Origin: Burkholderiales bacterium
Lineage (GTDB): Bacteria; Pseudomonadota; Gammaproteobacteria; Burkholderiales; Burkholderiaceae_C
DNA: 64,000 bases
Assembly: GCA_016191525.1 (NCBI GenBank)
Contig: JACPOK010000006.1
Location: forward strand, 1-64,000
Direction of reading: 5' to 3'
This document shows positions 23,813-32,764 of this stretch, piece by piece. The notes under the pieces are model-generated. The model did no database searches. It had not been told where the DNA came from and saw nothing but the letters and a program-made list of their open reading frames with translations. Both the position numbers and the translations under genes were made by a program. Numbering within the stretch: position 1 is the stretch's first letter; each line of letters begins with the position of its first letter.

Positions 23813-26611
23813 TCAGTGCGCCTTTTCCCAGTTCTCGCCGATGCCGATCTCGGCCAGCAACGGGGCCTTCAGCTCGGCCACGCTGGCCATGATGCGCGGG
23901 ATCTCGGTGCGCACCCATTCGACTTCGGCATCGGGCACCTCGAACACCAGTTCGTCGTGCACCTGCATGATCATCTTTGTGCCCCGCTTCTCCGCATCCA
24001 GCACGTCCTGCACCTTCACCATGGACAGCTTGATCAGGTCCGCCGCCGTGCCCTGCATGGGCGCGTTGATGGCTTGCCGCTCGGCGCCGCCGCGGCGCGG
24101 GCCGTTGGGTGAATTGATTTCCGGCAGGAACAGGCGCCGGCCGAACACGGTTTCGACGTAACCTTTTTCCTTGGCGGAAGCGCGGGTCTCATCCATGTAG
24201 TTCTTCACGCCCGGGTAGCGCTGGAAGTATTTGTCGATGTAGGCGGCCGCGGCCTTGGTCTCGATGCCCAGGTTGCGCGCCAGGCCGAAGCTGCTCATGC
24301 CGTAGATCAGGCCGAAATTGATCACCTTGGCGTAGCGGCGCTGCTCGCTGCTTACTTCGCCGGCGGCCACGCCGAACACTTCGGCCGCCGTGGCGCGGTG
24401 CACGTCCATCCCGTCGCGGAATGCCTTGAGCAGGGCCTCGTCCTCGCTGATGTGGGCCATGATGCGCAGCTCGATCTGGCTGTAGTCGGCGCTGGCGATC
24501 TGGTGGCCGGGCGACGCGACAAAAGCCTCGCGCACGCGCCGGCCTTCAGCCGTCTTGACCGGGATGTTCTGCAGATTGGGGTCGTTGCTGGAAAGCCGCC
24601 CCGTCACCGCCACGGCCTGCGCATAGTGCGTATGCACCCGGCCCGTGCGCGGGTGCGCCAGCTGCGCCAGCTTGTCGGTGTAGGTGCCCTTGAGCTTTGA
24701 GAGGCCCCGGTGCTCCAGCAGCTTGGCCGGCAGCGGATAGTGTTCCGCCAGTTTCTCCAGCACTTCTTCGTCGGTGCTCGGCGTGCCGCTGGGCGTTTTC
24801 TTCACCACCGGCAGGCCCAGCTTGGTGAACAGGATCTCGCCGATCTGCTTGGGTGACCCCAAGTTGAACGGCTGGCCGCCAAGCTCATGCGCTTCCTTCT
24901 CCAGCTGCATGATGCGCGCGCCGAGTTCGGCGCTCTGCTTCGCCAGCATGGGCCCGTCGATCAGCACGCCATTGCGCTCGATGCGGTACAGCGTCTCGCT
25001 GCTTTGCATTTCCAGGTCGTAGATGAACCGCAGCTTCGGCTCCCGCTCCAGCTTGGGCCACAGGGCCAGGTGCACGTCCAGCGTCTGGTCGGAGTCTTCG
25101 CAGGAATACTCCGCGGCCTTGTCCACCGACACCTGCGAGAACGGAATCTGGTGCGCGCCCTTGCCGGTGATGGTTTCGTAGTCGATGCCGCTGCGCCCCA
25201 GGTGGCGCTCGGCCAGGCTGGCCAGGCCGTGCGGCTTGTGCACTTCCAGCACGTAGCTTTGCAGCATGGTGTCGTGCTGGTAGCCCTGCACCTCGATGCC
25301 GTGGTTGGCGAACACGTGGCGGTCGTACTTGATGTGCTGGCCGAGCTTTTTCCTGTCCGGGTTTTCCAGCCAGGGCTTCATCCTGGCCAGCACTTCCTCG
25401 CGCGGCAATTGCTCCGGCGCATCGCCGTAGCTGTGGGCCAGCGGGATGTAGGCCGCCTCGCCCGGCACGATGCTGAACGACACGCCGATGATCTCGGCCT
25501 GCATTTCATCCAGCGAGCTGGTCTCGGTGTCGATGGCGGCGAGCTCCGCAGTTTCCAGCTTCGCCATCCACTCATCGAACTGCGCCCAGGTGAAGACCGT
25601 GTCGTAGTGCAGATTGGCCGCCTGGGACAGGCCCGACAGGTCGGGCTCGTCGAACAGGCCGCCGCTGCCCACTTTCTTTTTGCTCTGGTGCTCCTCGATC
25701 AGCTCAGGCGGGACGTCGTGGATTTCCAGCTGCTTGACCAGCCCCTTGAAGCCGTACTTCTCATAGAAGCCCTTCAGCGCCTCCGTGTCCTGGCCGCCGA
25801 TGACGATGTCTTCCAGCGAGGGCAGGCCGGGGATGTGGTCCTTCAGGTCGCAGTCCTTCTTCACGGTGAGCAGCTCGCGGCCCTTGGGCAGCCACTCCAG
25901 CGCGGCGCGGAAGTTCTCGCCCACGGCGCCCTTGATCTCACCAGCGCGCTCAATCATCGCGTCCACCGAGCCGTATTCCAGCAGCAGCTTCACGGCCGTC
26001 TTGGGTCCGACCTTGTTGACGCCGGGCACGTTGTCCACCGCGTCGCCCACCAGCGTCTGGTAATCCACCATCAGGCGCGGCGGCACGCCGAACTCGGCTT
26101 CCACGCCCGCCATGTCGCGCTTGCGGTCGTTCATGGTGTCGATCACCATCACGTTTTCATTCACCAACTGCGACAGGTCCTTGTCGCCGCTGGAGATGAC
26201 GGTGTGCAGGCCGTGCTCGGTTGCCATGCACGAAAGCGTGCCGATCACGTCGTCGGCTTCCACGCCGGGCACGTTCAGCACCTTCCAGCCCAGCAGGCGC
26301 ACCACCTCGTGGATGGCCGGGATCTGCGCGCGCAGGTCGTCGGGCATGGACGAGCGGTTAGCTTTGTATTCGGGGTACAGGTCGTCGCGGAAGGTCTTGC
26401 CGGGCGCGTCGAACACGCAGGCCGCGTAGTCGGCCCGCACGTCCTTGCGCAGCTTCTGCATCATGTTGATCATGCCGCGGATGGCGCCGGTGGCCGGGCT
26501 GGCCGGGTCGCCCGGCACCGCCCTCAAATCGGGCATGGCATGGAACGCGCGGTACAAGTAGCTTGATCCGTCAACGAGAAGCAACGTTTTGGGTTCGGAG
26601 GTGTCGGCCAT
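23813..26611 (-). CDS. polA: DNA polymerase I
   Basis: A 932-residue polymerase I for gap filling and primer removal. The N-terminal 5'-3' nuclease begins TLLLVDGSSYLYRAFHAM and includes ISSGDKDLSQL. The 3'-5' proofreading domain keeps its catalytic DxE (AAIDTETSSLD, about residue 355). The polymerase domain has TGRLSSNDPNLQNIP, ADYSQIELRIMAH, KVINFGLIYGMS and MQVHDELVFEV. The MADTSEPK start is preferred as closest to the family N-terminus; an upstream ATG at 26662 would add 17 residues and has an AAGGA box, so it cannot be excluded. Divergent from the DUF4189 gene. Confidence 0.97.
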   Translation of the reverse strand: MADTSEPKTLLLVDGSSYLYRAFHAMPDLRAVPGDPASPATGAIRGMINMMQKLRKDVRADYAACVFDAPGKTFRDDLYPEYKANRSSMPDDLRAQIPAIHEVVRLLGWKVLNVPGVEADDVIGTLSCMATEHGLHTVISSGDKDLSQLVNENVMVIDTMNDRKRDMAGVEAEFGVPPRLMVDYQTLVGDAVDNVPGVNKVGPKTAVKLLLEYGSVDAMIERAGEIKGAVGENFRAALEWLPKGRELLTVKKDCDLKDHIPGLPSLEDIVIGGQDTEALKGFYEKYGFKGLVKQLEIHDVPPELIEEHQSKKKVGSGGLFDEPDLSGLSQAANLHYDTVFTWAQFDEWMAKLETAELAAIDTETSSLDEMQAEIIGVSFSIVPGEAAYIPLAHSYGDAPEQLPREEVLARMKPWLENPDRKKLGQHIKYDRHVFANHGIEVQGYQHDTMLQSYVLEVHKPHGLASLAERHLGRSGIDYETITGKGAHQIPFSQVSVDKAAEYSCEDSDQTLDVHLALWPKLEREPKLRFIYDLEMQSSETLYRIERNGVLIDGPMLAKQSAELGARIMQLEKEAHELGGQPFNLGSPKQIGEILFTKLGLPVVKKTPSGTPSTDEEVLEKLAEHYPLPAKLLEHRGLSKLKGTYTDKLAQLAHPRTGRVHTHYAQAVAVTGRLSSNDPNLQNIPVKTAEGRRVREAFVASPGHQIASADYSQIELRIMAHISEDEALLKAFRDGMDVHRATAAEVFGVAAGEVSSEQRRYAKVINFGLIYGMSSFGLARNLGIETKAAAAYIDKYFQRYPGVKNYMDETRASAKEKGYVETVFGRRLFLPEINSPNGPRRGGAERQAINAPMQGTAADLIKLSMVKVQDVLDAEKRGTKMIMQVHDELVFEVPDAEVEWVRTEIPRIMASVAELKAPLLAEIGIGENWEKAH

Positions 26612-26692
26612 GGGGTCTTGTTTGTTTCCAGTCAGCGTTTCCGGATTATTCTGGAGCTTCATTTTTTTCTCTGGTCCTTAGGAGGACGCCCA

Positions 26693-27046
26693 ATGAAGAC
26701 TCTGCCTCGCCTGCTGGTGCTCGCCAGTTTAATCCTGCCCCTGGGCGCCTTTGCCGCCGGCGCCATCGCCGTGGACGATGAAGAGGGCGAAAACGATCCC
26801 GGCTACGGCATCGTGACCGGCTCTTCCTCTCGCGACGCCGCCGGCGCGGCCGCGCTGGCCGAGTGCCGCAAGCAGGGCAACAAGAACTGCAAGGTGGCCG
26901 TGCGTTTCGACACCTGCGGGGCCTACGCCTCCTCGAAGAAGAACTCGGGCATCGGCTTCGGCGGCACCATCGGCCTGGCGCGCGCCAAGGCACTGGAAGA
27001 CTGCGGCGCCAACGCCTGCAAGATCATCGTCTCCGACTGCGAATAA
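26693..27046 (+). CDS. exported DUF4189 protein
   Basis: A 117-residue exported protein with a signal peptide (MKTLPRLLVLASLILPLGAFA). The mature DUF4189-like domain (GYGIVTGSSSRDAAGAAALAEC) has six Cys likely forming disulfides (EC..KNCK, DTCGAY, LEDCGANACK, SDCE). AGGAGG precedes the ATG. Function unknown. Divergent from polA, and first of a same-strand run to 29953. Confidence 0.8.
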   Translation: MKTLPRLLVLASLILPLGAFAAGAIAVDDEEGENDPGYGIVTGSSSRDAAGAAALAECRKQGNKNCKVAVRFDTCGAYASSKKNSGIGFGGTIGLARAKALEDCGANACKIIVSDCE

Positions 27047-27058
27047 GCCGGTTCTACA

Positions 27059-27424
27059 ATGAGGGCCATGCGTGCCCTCATTGCCTTTTCCCTGGTTCTG
27101 GCCTCAGCCGGCCTGCAGGCCCAGAATCAGAGCCAAAATAGCCCGCAGCCCGCACCGGCTGTGCGTGAAGCGCTATCAAAAGCAGAGCAACCTGACGGCC
27201 ACCGGAACCAGCGGGTGGAACTGATCCGCCTGGAAGACGGGGGCTCGCGCATCGACGAGGTGCGCTACGCCGGCCAGACCCAGAGCATCACGGTGCAGCC
27301 CAAGGCGGGCGTGCCCGAGTACGAGATCCAGCCCACCGACATGGCGCGCAGCCGCCCCGCCGACCATCGCGACGGCCTGTCCAGCGCGACCGGGCAGCGG
27401 GTCTGGAACATCTTCAAGTTCTGA
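27059..27424 (+). CDS. exported DUF2782 protein
   Basis: A 121-residue protein with a signal peptide (ending ...GLQAQ) and a C-terminal DUF2782-like domain ([20 protein letters not shown], then [14 protein letters not shown], ending VWNIFKF). Genes of this kind often lie between polA and thrB in beta- and gammaproteobacteria. ATGs at 27059 and 27068 are both possible. The Gln/Pro/Ala stretch after the signal is encoded by copy C of the 46-bp repeat (27146-27191). Confidence 0.8.
   Translation: MRAMRALIAFSLVLASAGLQAQNQSQNSPQPAPAVREALSKAEQPDGHRNQRVELIRLEDGGSRIDEVRYAGQTQSITVQPKAGVPEYEIQPTDMARSRPADHRDGLSSATGQRVWNIFKF
27146..27191 (+). repeat. dispersed 46-bp repeat, copy C (inside DUF2782 gene)
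   Basis: Starts CAGCCCGCAC, has GTGCGTGAAGCGCTATC in the middle and ends AGAGCAAC. It matches copy B at about 33 of 46 positions. It lies in frame within the DUF2782 coding sequence between signal peptide and domain. Confidence 0.65.
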
Positions 27425-27425
27425 G

Positions 27426-28361
27426 ATGGCGGTCTTCACCGAAGTCTCCGAGGGCGAGGCCGGCGAGCTCATGCGCCTGCTGCAGCTGGGCGAGCTGCGC
27501 GAGCTGCGAGGCATCCAGGGCGGCATAGAGAACACCAACTACTTCGCCACCACCGACCAGGGTGAGTACGTGCTGACGCTGTTCGAGCGGCTCGGCTTCG
27601 CCCAGCTGCCGTTCTACCTGAAGCTGATGAAGCACCTGGCGCAGCGCGGCATCCCGGTGCCGGACCCGGCTGCCACCACGGACGGGGAACTGCTGCACAC
27701 CGTTTGCGGCAAACCCGCCGCGGTGGTGAACCGGCTGCGCGGCAAGAGCGACCTGTCGCCCGGCACGGCCCACTGCGCTGGTGTGGGCGCGATGCTGGCA
27801 CGGATGCACATTGCGGGGCGCGACTTCGCGCTCAGCCAGCCCAACCTGCGCGGCCTGGCCTGGTGGAACGAGACCGTGCCGGTGGTGCTGCCCCATGTGG
27901 ATGCGGCGCAGGCCGCGCTGCTGCGCAGCGAGCTGGCCTTCCAGAACCACGTGGCGGCCGGCTCGGCCTACGCCGCGCTGCCGCGCGGCCCCATCCATGC
28001 CGACCTGTTCCGCGACAACGTGATGTTCGAGGGCGACGAGCTCACCGGCTTCTTCGATTTCTATTTCGCCGGCGTGGACAGCTGGCTGTTCGACATCGCG
28101 GTGTGCCTGAACGACTGGTGTGTTGACCTTTCCACCGGCGCGCAGGATGCGGCGCGGGCCGAGGCCTTCCTGGCCGCGTACGCCGGCGTGCGTCCCCTGT
28201 GCGCGGCCGAGCGCCAGCTGCTGCCGGCCATGCAGCGCGCCGGCGCGCTGCGTTTCTGGGTTTCGCGCCTGTGGGACTTCCACCTTCCGCGCGAAGCCTC
28301 CATGCTTAAGGCCCACGACCCGGCCCACTTCGAGCGCGTGCTGCGCCAGCGCTTGCGTTAA
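27426..28361 (+). CDS. thrB: homoserine kinase (APH-fold type)
   Basis: A 311-residue kinase that phosphorylates homoserine in threonine synthesis. It belongs to the aminoglycoside-phosphotransferase fold used for ThrB in beta/alphaproteobacteria rather than the GHMP fold. Visible are [28 protein letters not shown], the catalytic loop [13 protein letters not shown] (HxDxxxxN) and the metal-binding FFDFYFA. It follows the DUF2782 gene by one base, a conserved pairing near polA. Confidence 0.93.
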   Translation: MAVFTEVSEGEAGELMRLLQLGELRELRGIQGGIENTNYFATTDQGEYVLTLFERLGFAQLPFYLKLMKHLAQRGIPVPDPAATTDGELLHTVCGKPAAVVNRLRGKSDLSPGTAHCAGVGAMLARMHIAGRDFALSQPNLRGLAWWNETVPVVLPHVDAAQAALLRSELAFQNHVAAGSAYAALPRGPIHADLFRDNVMFEGDELTGFFDFYFAGVDSWLFDIAVCLNDWCVDLSTGAQDAARAEAFLAAYAGVRPLCAAERQLLPAMQRAGALRFWVSRLWDFHLPREASMLKAHDPAHFERVLRQRLR

Positions 28362-28442
28362 ATTTGTCACGCTATGCCGGGCCACAAGCGGCGACCCCGG
28401 ACAGAAGCTGCGTCCAAAACCGACGGACAGGCCGTATCTCCC

Positions 28443-29201
28443 ATGAAACTCAATATTGTTCCCGCACGCACTGGCATCCAATGGGTCAAGCTCGGCATCC
28501 GCACCTTCTTCAAGCAGCCGCTCGCGCTGGCGGGGCTGTTCTTCCTTTACATGGCGGCCGTGATCCTGGTGGCCCAGCTGCCCTACGTGGGCATCTTCAT
28601 CGGCGGCATGCTGGTGCCGGCGGCCACGCTGGGCCTGATGGCCGCCTCGGCCGAAGCCACCAAGGGGCGCTTTCCCATGCCCACGCTGCTGGTCAGCGCC
28701 TTCCGCGCCGGCCGGCTGCAGGCCCGGGCCATGCTGGTGCTGGGCGCGCTCTACACCGCCGGTTCCGTGGCGGCCACGGCGCTGGCCTCGCTGGCCACCG
28801 GCGGCCAGCCGGTTTCGGGCACCGAGGTGGATCCCGGCACCCTGCTGGCGCTGGCGCTGCATGCGCCCCTGTTCATCATGTTCTGGCACGCGCCCGCGCT
28901 GGTGCACTGGCACGGGGTGACGCCGGTCAAGAGCCTGTTTTTCAGCGCCGTGGCGTGCTTCCGCAATTTTGGCGCGATGGCGCTCTATGCCTTCCTGTGG
29001 CTGGGCGTCTTCATGGGCGCGGGCACCGTGCTGGGAGTGATAGGCGGCCTGATCGGCGGCGCGGAGATGGCCCGCGCCGTGATGATGCCCACCGCCCTCC
29101 TGATGGCGGCCATGTTTTCCACCTCGATCTATTTCACCTTTCGTGATAGTTTTGTCGCCACAGAAGGCGAAGAACCCCAACCACCCGGAGAGACCCCATG
29201 A
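28443..29201 (+). CDS. BPSS1780-family membrane protein
   Basis: A 252-residue inner-membrane protein with about six hydrophobic segments. The start MKLNIVPARTGIQWVKLGIR followed by FFKQPLALAGLFF is the typical opening of the BPSS1780 group of Burkholderiales. Function unknown. The start at 28443 is chosen over an in-frame ATG 69 bp upstream because it opens on the family N-terminus. Its TGA overlaps the ATG of the FecR-like gene (ATGA). Confidence 0.83.
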   Translation: MKLNIVPARTGIQWVKLGIRTFFKQPLALAGLFFLYMAAVILVAQLPYVGIFIGGMLVPAATLGLMAASAEATKGRFPMPTLLVSAFRAGRLQARAMLVLGALYTAGSVAATALASLATGGQPVSGTEVDPGTLLALALHAPLFIMFWHAPALVHWHGVTPVKSLFFSAVACFRNFGAMALYAFLWLGVFMGAGTVLGVIGGLIGGAEMARAVMMPTALLMAAMFSTSIYFTFRDSFVATEGEEPQPPGETP

Positions 29202-29953
29202 CACAGCACACCCTGCAAGGCCGCACCGAGGACGAGGTCCTGTGGTTCCAGCGCCGCAGCTTCCTGCAGGCCGCCGCCGCCTGGACGGCGATGGGCGGAT
29301 TTGAGGCGGCGCAGGCACAGCAGCGCAGCAACATCGTGGAAATGCAGGGCGACGCCATGGTCAACGGCGAGCGGCTGGTTCCGGCGCGCACGCTGCAAAC
29401 GGGCGACCAGATCGAGACCGGCCCCGGCTCCAGCCTGGTGTTCGTGATCGGCAACACCTCGTTCCAGGTGCGGCAGAACTCGCGCATGGCCGTGGAGCGC
29501 GGCCCCACGCTGAACGCTGTGAGCGTGTTGCGGATGCTGACGGGCGCGGTCGCCAGTGTCTGGGGCAAGGGGTCCAGCCGCCAGATCATCACGCCCACGC
29601 TGACGGCGGGCATCCGCGGCACCGGCGTCTACACCGAGGTGCTGCCGCAGCAGAACTTCCGCAGCTATTTCTGCAACTGCTACGGCACGGTGGACATGGC
29701 CGCCAGCGGCGACAAGGTGGTGTCGGTGGCCGAGTACCACCAGTCTTTCTGGGGCGAGGCGGAGCCGAAGAACGGCAAGATGCTGACGCCGGCCAAGGCC
29801 ATCAACCACACCGACGAAGAACTCGAATTCCTGGCCCGCCTGGTCAACCAGCGCACCGCCTGGCAGGTCGCGGGCAAGAAGGGCGTGAAGGACGGCAGCG
29901 GCTACATGGAACAGAAGCCGCCTGAAACGCACCCGGCGATGCAGCCGCGGTAA
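29198..29953 (+). CDS. FecR-like domain protein, likely exported
   Basis: A 251-residue protein with a twin-arginine-like N-terminus (QRRSFLQAAAAWTAMGG, about residues 18-34) followed by a FecR-type beta domain: GDQIETGPGSSLVFVIGNTS, VLRMLTGAVASVWG and the IRGTGVYTEV motif. It lacks the cytoplasmic anti-sigma helix and membrane segment of classic FecR, and no sigma factor is adjacent, so it is probably a periplasmic FecR-domain protein. A CNC motif follows near residue 158. It ends the operon before a strong terminator. Confidence 0.75.
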   Translation: MTQHTLQGRTEDEVLWFQRRSFLQAAAAWTAMGGFEAAQAQQRSNIVEMQGDAMVNGERLVPARTLQTGDQIETGPGSSLVFVIGNTSFQVRQNSRMAVERGPTLNAVSVLRMLTGAVASVWGKGSSRQIITPTLTAGIRGTGVYTEVLPQQNFRSYFCNCYGTVDMAASGDKVVSVAEYHQSFWGEAEPKNGKMLTPAKAINHTDEELEFLARLVNQRTAWQVAGKKGVKDGSGYMEQKPPETHPAMQPR

Positions 29954-29955
29954 AC

Positions 29956-29983
29956 AAAAAGCCCGGCGCTGCCGGGCTTTTTT
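29956..29983 (+). terminator. intrinsic terminator after the FecR-like gene
   Basis: AAAGCCCGGC-GCT-GCCGGGCTTT is a perfect 10-bp stem with a 3-nt loop, followed by T residues, just after the stop at 29953. The A-rich 5' side lets it also serve the TPR gene arriving on the minus strand. Confidence 0.92.
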
Positions 29984-29998
29984 ACGTGCCGCGCGGCC

Positions 29999-30469
29999 TC
30001 AGTTCTTCGCCTTGTATTCGGTGATCGCCCTGGACAGGTCGGCGTATTCCTCGCAGGTGCGGTTGCCGCAGATCTTCTCCAGCTCGGCCAGGTGCTTCTC
30101 GGCCTCGGCGGGTTTTTTGTCCATCAGGTAGGCCTCGCCGACGTATTCGTGCGCGCCCTTGTGGCGCGGGTCCAGCTTCAGCGCGTTGCCATAGTGCTCG
30201 AAGGCCTTTGGCAGGTCGGGGTTGGTGCGCTTGCGGTAGCTGTAGCCCAGCAGGGTCTGCACGTCGGGGTTGCGCGGCTCCTCGCGCGCCGCGGTGTTCA
30301 GCTCGGACAGCGCCTTGTTCCAGTCCTTGGCCGCGATGGCGGCCCGCGCGGTCGCCATCCGGTCATTGGTCGTGACCCGCGGCATGTTGGGGTTGCTGCC
30401 GGGCGTGTCGGCGGCGTGCGCCGCGGCGGACAAGGCCAGGACGGCGGCGAGCAGGTAGCTGGGCTTCAT
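29999..30469 (-). CDS. exported TPR-repeat protein
   Basis: A 156-residue periplasmic protein with a signal peptide (MKPSYLLAAVLALSAAAHA) and TPR repeats over about residues 38-140: DWNKALSELNTAAREEPRNP, then DLPKAFEHYGNALKLDPRHK and KPAEAEKHLAELEKICG. Two Cys (CGNRTCEEY) near the end may form a disulfide. AAAGGAGAT precedes the ATG at 30469. Probably a protein-protein scaffold; partner unknown. Confidence 0.85.
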   Translation of the reverse strand: MKPSYLLAAVLALSAAAHAADTPGSNPNMPRVTTNDRMATARAAIAAKDWNKALSELNTAAREEPRNPDVQTLLGYSYRKRTNPDLPKAFEHYGNALKLDPRHKGAHEYVGEAYLMDKKPAEAEKHLAELEKICGNRTCEEYADLSRAITEYKAKN

Positions 30470-30540
30470 GGGATCTCCTTTGAGGTTGGTGCAGGATAAA
30501 CGCAGCCGCGGGGCAGGCGGATGCGGCACTAAATCACGTT

Positions 30541-31395
30541 TCAGCCGCCGCCTAGCCCCTGCATGCGGGACGCCAGTGCCAGCAACTGCGGCCGCACCTC
30601 GCCCAGCAGGAATTCGCGCGACAGGTTGAAGCCCGGCCCGCCGCAGTTGATCGCCATGACCGAGCGGCCGCCCGGCGGGCGGAAGGCGATGGCGATGGCG
30701 TTCACGTCCTTCTGCCATTCGCCGAACGAGGTGCAGCACCCCAGCTCGCGGTATTCGGCCAGCGACTTTTCGATGCCTGCGCGAACGCACGGCCAGGCGC
30801 CGTCGTCCAGCTCCCGGATGCGGTCCATCAGGTCGGCCCGCTCGCCGTCGCTGCACAGCGCCAGGTAGGCGCGGCCCATGGCGGTGGTGGCCAGCGGGAT
30901 GCGGGAGCCCACGTCCAGGCTGAGCGTGAGCGCCGACTCGCTGCGGCAGTTCTCCACATAGATCATCGACAGCCGGTCGCGCATGCCCAGCGACACCATC
31001 GCCTGGGAGGTGTCGGCCAGCTCCTGCATCAGCGGTCGCGCCAGCTGGCGCATGTCCATGCGCGCCAGCATCGCGCTGCCCAGCGCCAGCACGGCGCTGC
31101 CCAGGCGGTAGCCGGTGTTGCCGCTGCCGTCCGATGCGTGCTCCAGGTAGCCGTGCCGCGTGAGCGTATAGGTCAGCCGGGAAATCGTGGACTTGGGCAG
31201 CCCGCAGCGGCGCGCCAGTTCCTGGTTGCCCAGCATGCGGTCGCGCGAACGGAAGGCGCTGAGCACATCGAGGCCGCGCGCCAGCGCGGTGACGAAGTGG
31301 CGGTCCTCCTTGGGCTTGGCGGCCCGGGGCGCGGCCTTGGCCTTCTTGGCTTCGGAAATGGAAGTGACTGTCTTGCGAGGCATCGTGTTCTGCAT
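30541..31395 (-). CDS. IclR-family transcriptional regulator
   Basis: A 284-residue regulator: basic N-terminal arm, winged helix-turn-helix (ALARGLDVLSAF, NQELARRCGLPKSTISRLTYTL, described in two parts), then the IclR effector domain (SLGMRDRLSMIYVENCRS, the GSRIPLATTAMGRAYLA motif and the AIAIAFRPPGG region). It usually binds a small aromatic or carboxylate ligand. It is divergent from a periplasmic binding-protein gene; palindromes between them are candidate operators. The start may be 31395 or 31383; no RBS decides. Confidence 0.92.
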   Translation of the reverse strand: MQNTMPRKTVTSISEAKKAKAAPRAAKPKEDRHFVTALARGLDVLSAFRSRDRMLGNQELARRCGLPKSTISRLTYTLTRHGYLEHASDGSGNTGYRLGSAVLALGSAMLARMDMRQLARPLMQELADTSQAMVSLGMRDRLSMIYVENCRSESALTLSLDVGSRIPLATTAMGRAYLALCSDGERADLMDRIRELDDGAWPCVRAGIEKSLAEYRELGCCTSFGEWQKDVNAIAIAFRPPGGRSVMAINCGGPGFNLSREFLLGEVRPQLLALASRMQGLGGG

Positions 31396-31534
31396 TGCGG
31401 AATAACCTAGTTTAAGCGATCGGCTGTCGCGGATGGGACTGTTTCCGGGTGTAACCCGGGAATTCCCGCAGGAAGTTCCGAGCATGCCAGCCCAGAATCA
31501 GTTCTGCAAATGCAGCGTTAATTCTGCATTGCAG
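31388..31534. promoter_or_regulatory. repeated CTGCA-n-TGCAG palindromes, candidate IclR operators
   Basis: Three related sites: CTGCATTGCGG (31390-31400, over the IclR start), CTGCAAATGCAG (31504-31515) and CTGCATTGCAG (31524-31534). Each is preceded by TT. The last two have centres 19.5 bp apart, on the same DNA face. A separate perfect inverted repeat CCGGGT-GTA-ACCCGG lies at 31445-31459. Confidence 0.55.
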
Positions 31535-31570
31535 TACGCAAGGGAGAACACCATGTTTTTAGGAGATTTC

Positions 31571-32722
31571 ATGCTGCAAAACAAGCTTCATCGCGCGGCG
31601 GCCGGCTTCATGCTGGCAATCGCCGCAGGCCTGGGCCCCACGTCCGCGGGCGCGGCCGAAGAACTGGTGATAGGCCAGGTGGCGCCGCTGACCGGCACCA
31701 TCGCCGGCACCGGCGACGAATACGTCGCCGGCGGGGCGGCGTACTTCGCGCACATCAACGCCACCGGCGGCATCTACGGCCGCAAGATCCGCGTGGTGGT
31801 CAAGGACGACAGCTACAAGCCCGACCAGACCGTGGCGATGACGAAAGAACTGCTGGCCGAAGAAAAACCGCTGGCCCTGTTCGGCTTTGTCGGCACCGGC
31901 AACGTGCTGGCCCTGAACAAGAACCGCATCCTGGAGGACGCGAACATCGCGCTGATCGCGCCCTACACCGGCGCCCAGGACCTGCGCGACCCGATGAGCC
32001 CCTACATCTTCCACATCCGCGCCAGCTACACCGACGAGACGGCCCGCATGGTGGAGCACCTGCACACCATCGGCCTGCGCCGCTTCGCGGTGATGTACCA
32101 GGACGACCCCTTCGGCAAGAGCGGCCTGGCCGGCGCCGAGACCGCGCTGAAGAAGCTGGGGCTGCAGGCCGTGGCCAAGGGCGGCTACGACCGCACCAAG
32201 CCCGAGGAGATCGACGCGGCGGTGGCGGCCATCGCGCCGGCCAGCCCGGACGCGATCATCATGGTGTCGGTCAACCGCGCCTCGGCGGCGTTCGTGAAGA
32301 AGATGCGCGAGAAAGGCAGCAAGGCGCGCCTGTTCAGCATCTCGGTGGTGAACTTCAAGGAACTGCTGAAGAACGCCGGCGAGGACAACGCGCGCGGCAT
32401 TGGCATTTCGCAGGTGATGCCCTACCCGTATTCGCAGCTGGTGCCGGTGGCGCGCGAATTCCAGACGCTGATGAAGAAGTACCAGCCCGAGAAAGTGGTG
32501 TCGTACGCCAGCATGGAATCGTTCATCGCCGCCAAGATCCTGGTGGAAGCCATCCGCCGCGCCGGCGGCAACCCCACGCGGGAAAAGATCGTCACCCAGC
32601 TGGACCGCATGACCAGCTATGACGTGGGCGGCTTCAAGATCAATTTCTCGCCGGATAACCATGTCGGCTCGAAGTTCGTCGAGGTGACGGTGATCGGGCC
32701 GGGAGGCAAGCTGATGCGATGA
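31571..32722 (+). CDS. ABC transporter periplasmic binding protein (branched-chain amino acid/LivJ type)
   Basis: A 383-residue receptor with a signal peptide (MLQNKLHRAAAGFMLAIAAG) and a type I periplasmic fold: ELVIGQVAPLTGTIAGTGDE, INATGGIYGRKI, DDSYKPDQTV, FGFVGTGNVLA and YQDDPFGKSG. ATG 31571 has AGGAG five bases upstream; ATG 31553, in the same frame, also has AGGGAGA, giving a six-residue extension. No permease or ATPase genes lie nearby. The adjacent divergent IclR gene probably controls it. The ligand is unknown, possibly an aromatic acid. Confidence 0.9.
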   Translation: MLQNKLHRAAAGFMLAIAAGLGPTSAGAAEELVIGQVAPLTGTIAGTGDEYVAGGAAYFAHINATGGIYGRKIRVVVKDDSYKPDQTVAMTKELLAEEKPLALFGFVGTGNVLALNKNRILEDANIALIAPYTGAQDLRDPMSPYIFHIRASYTDETARMVEHLHTIGLRRFAVMYQDDPFGKSGLAGAETALKKLGLQAVAKGGYDRTKPEEIDAAVAAIAPASPDAIIMVSVNRASAAFVKKMREKGSKARLFSISVVNFKELLKNAGEDNARGIGISQVMPYPYSQLVPVAREFQTLMKKYQPEKVVSYASMESFIAAKILVEAIRRAGGNPTREKIVTQLDRMTSYDVGGFKINFSPDNHVGSKFVEVTVIGPGGKLMR

Positions 32723-32735
32723 CGCCGGCGGCCAG

Positions 32736-32762
32736 GTAACAGAGTCTGTATGATTCTGTTAC
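32736..32762. promoter_or_regulatory. 8-bp inverted repeat upstream of hypothetical gene
   Basis: GTAACAGA (32736-32743) and TCTGTTAC (32755-32762) form a perfect inverted repeat with an 11-nt spacer. It lies between the binding-protein stop and the hypothetical gene, over its possible start codons, so it could be an operator or an RBS-occluding hairpin. Confidence 0.4.
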
Positions 32763-32764
32763 AT

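Noticed and set aside
24887..26566. Long plus-strand open frame opposite polA
   Set aside because: It is antisense to an unmistakable DNA polymerase I and has the low-complexity Val/Gln/His composition typical of high-GC shadow frames.
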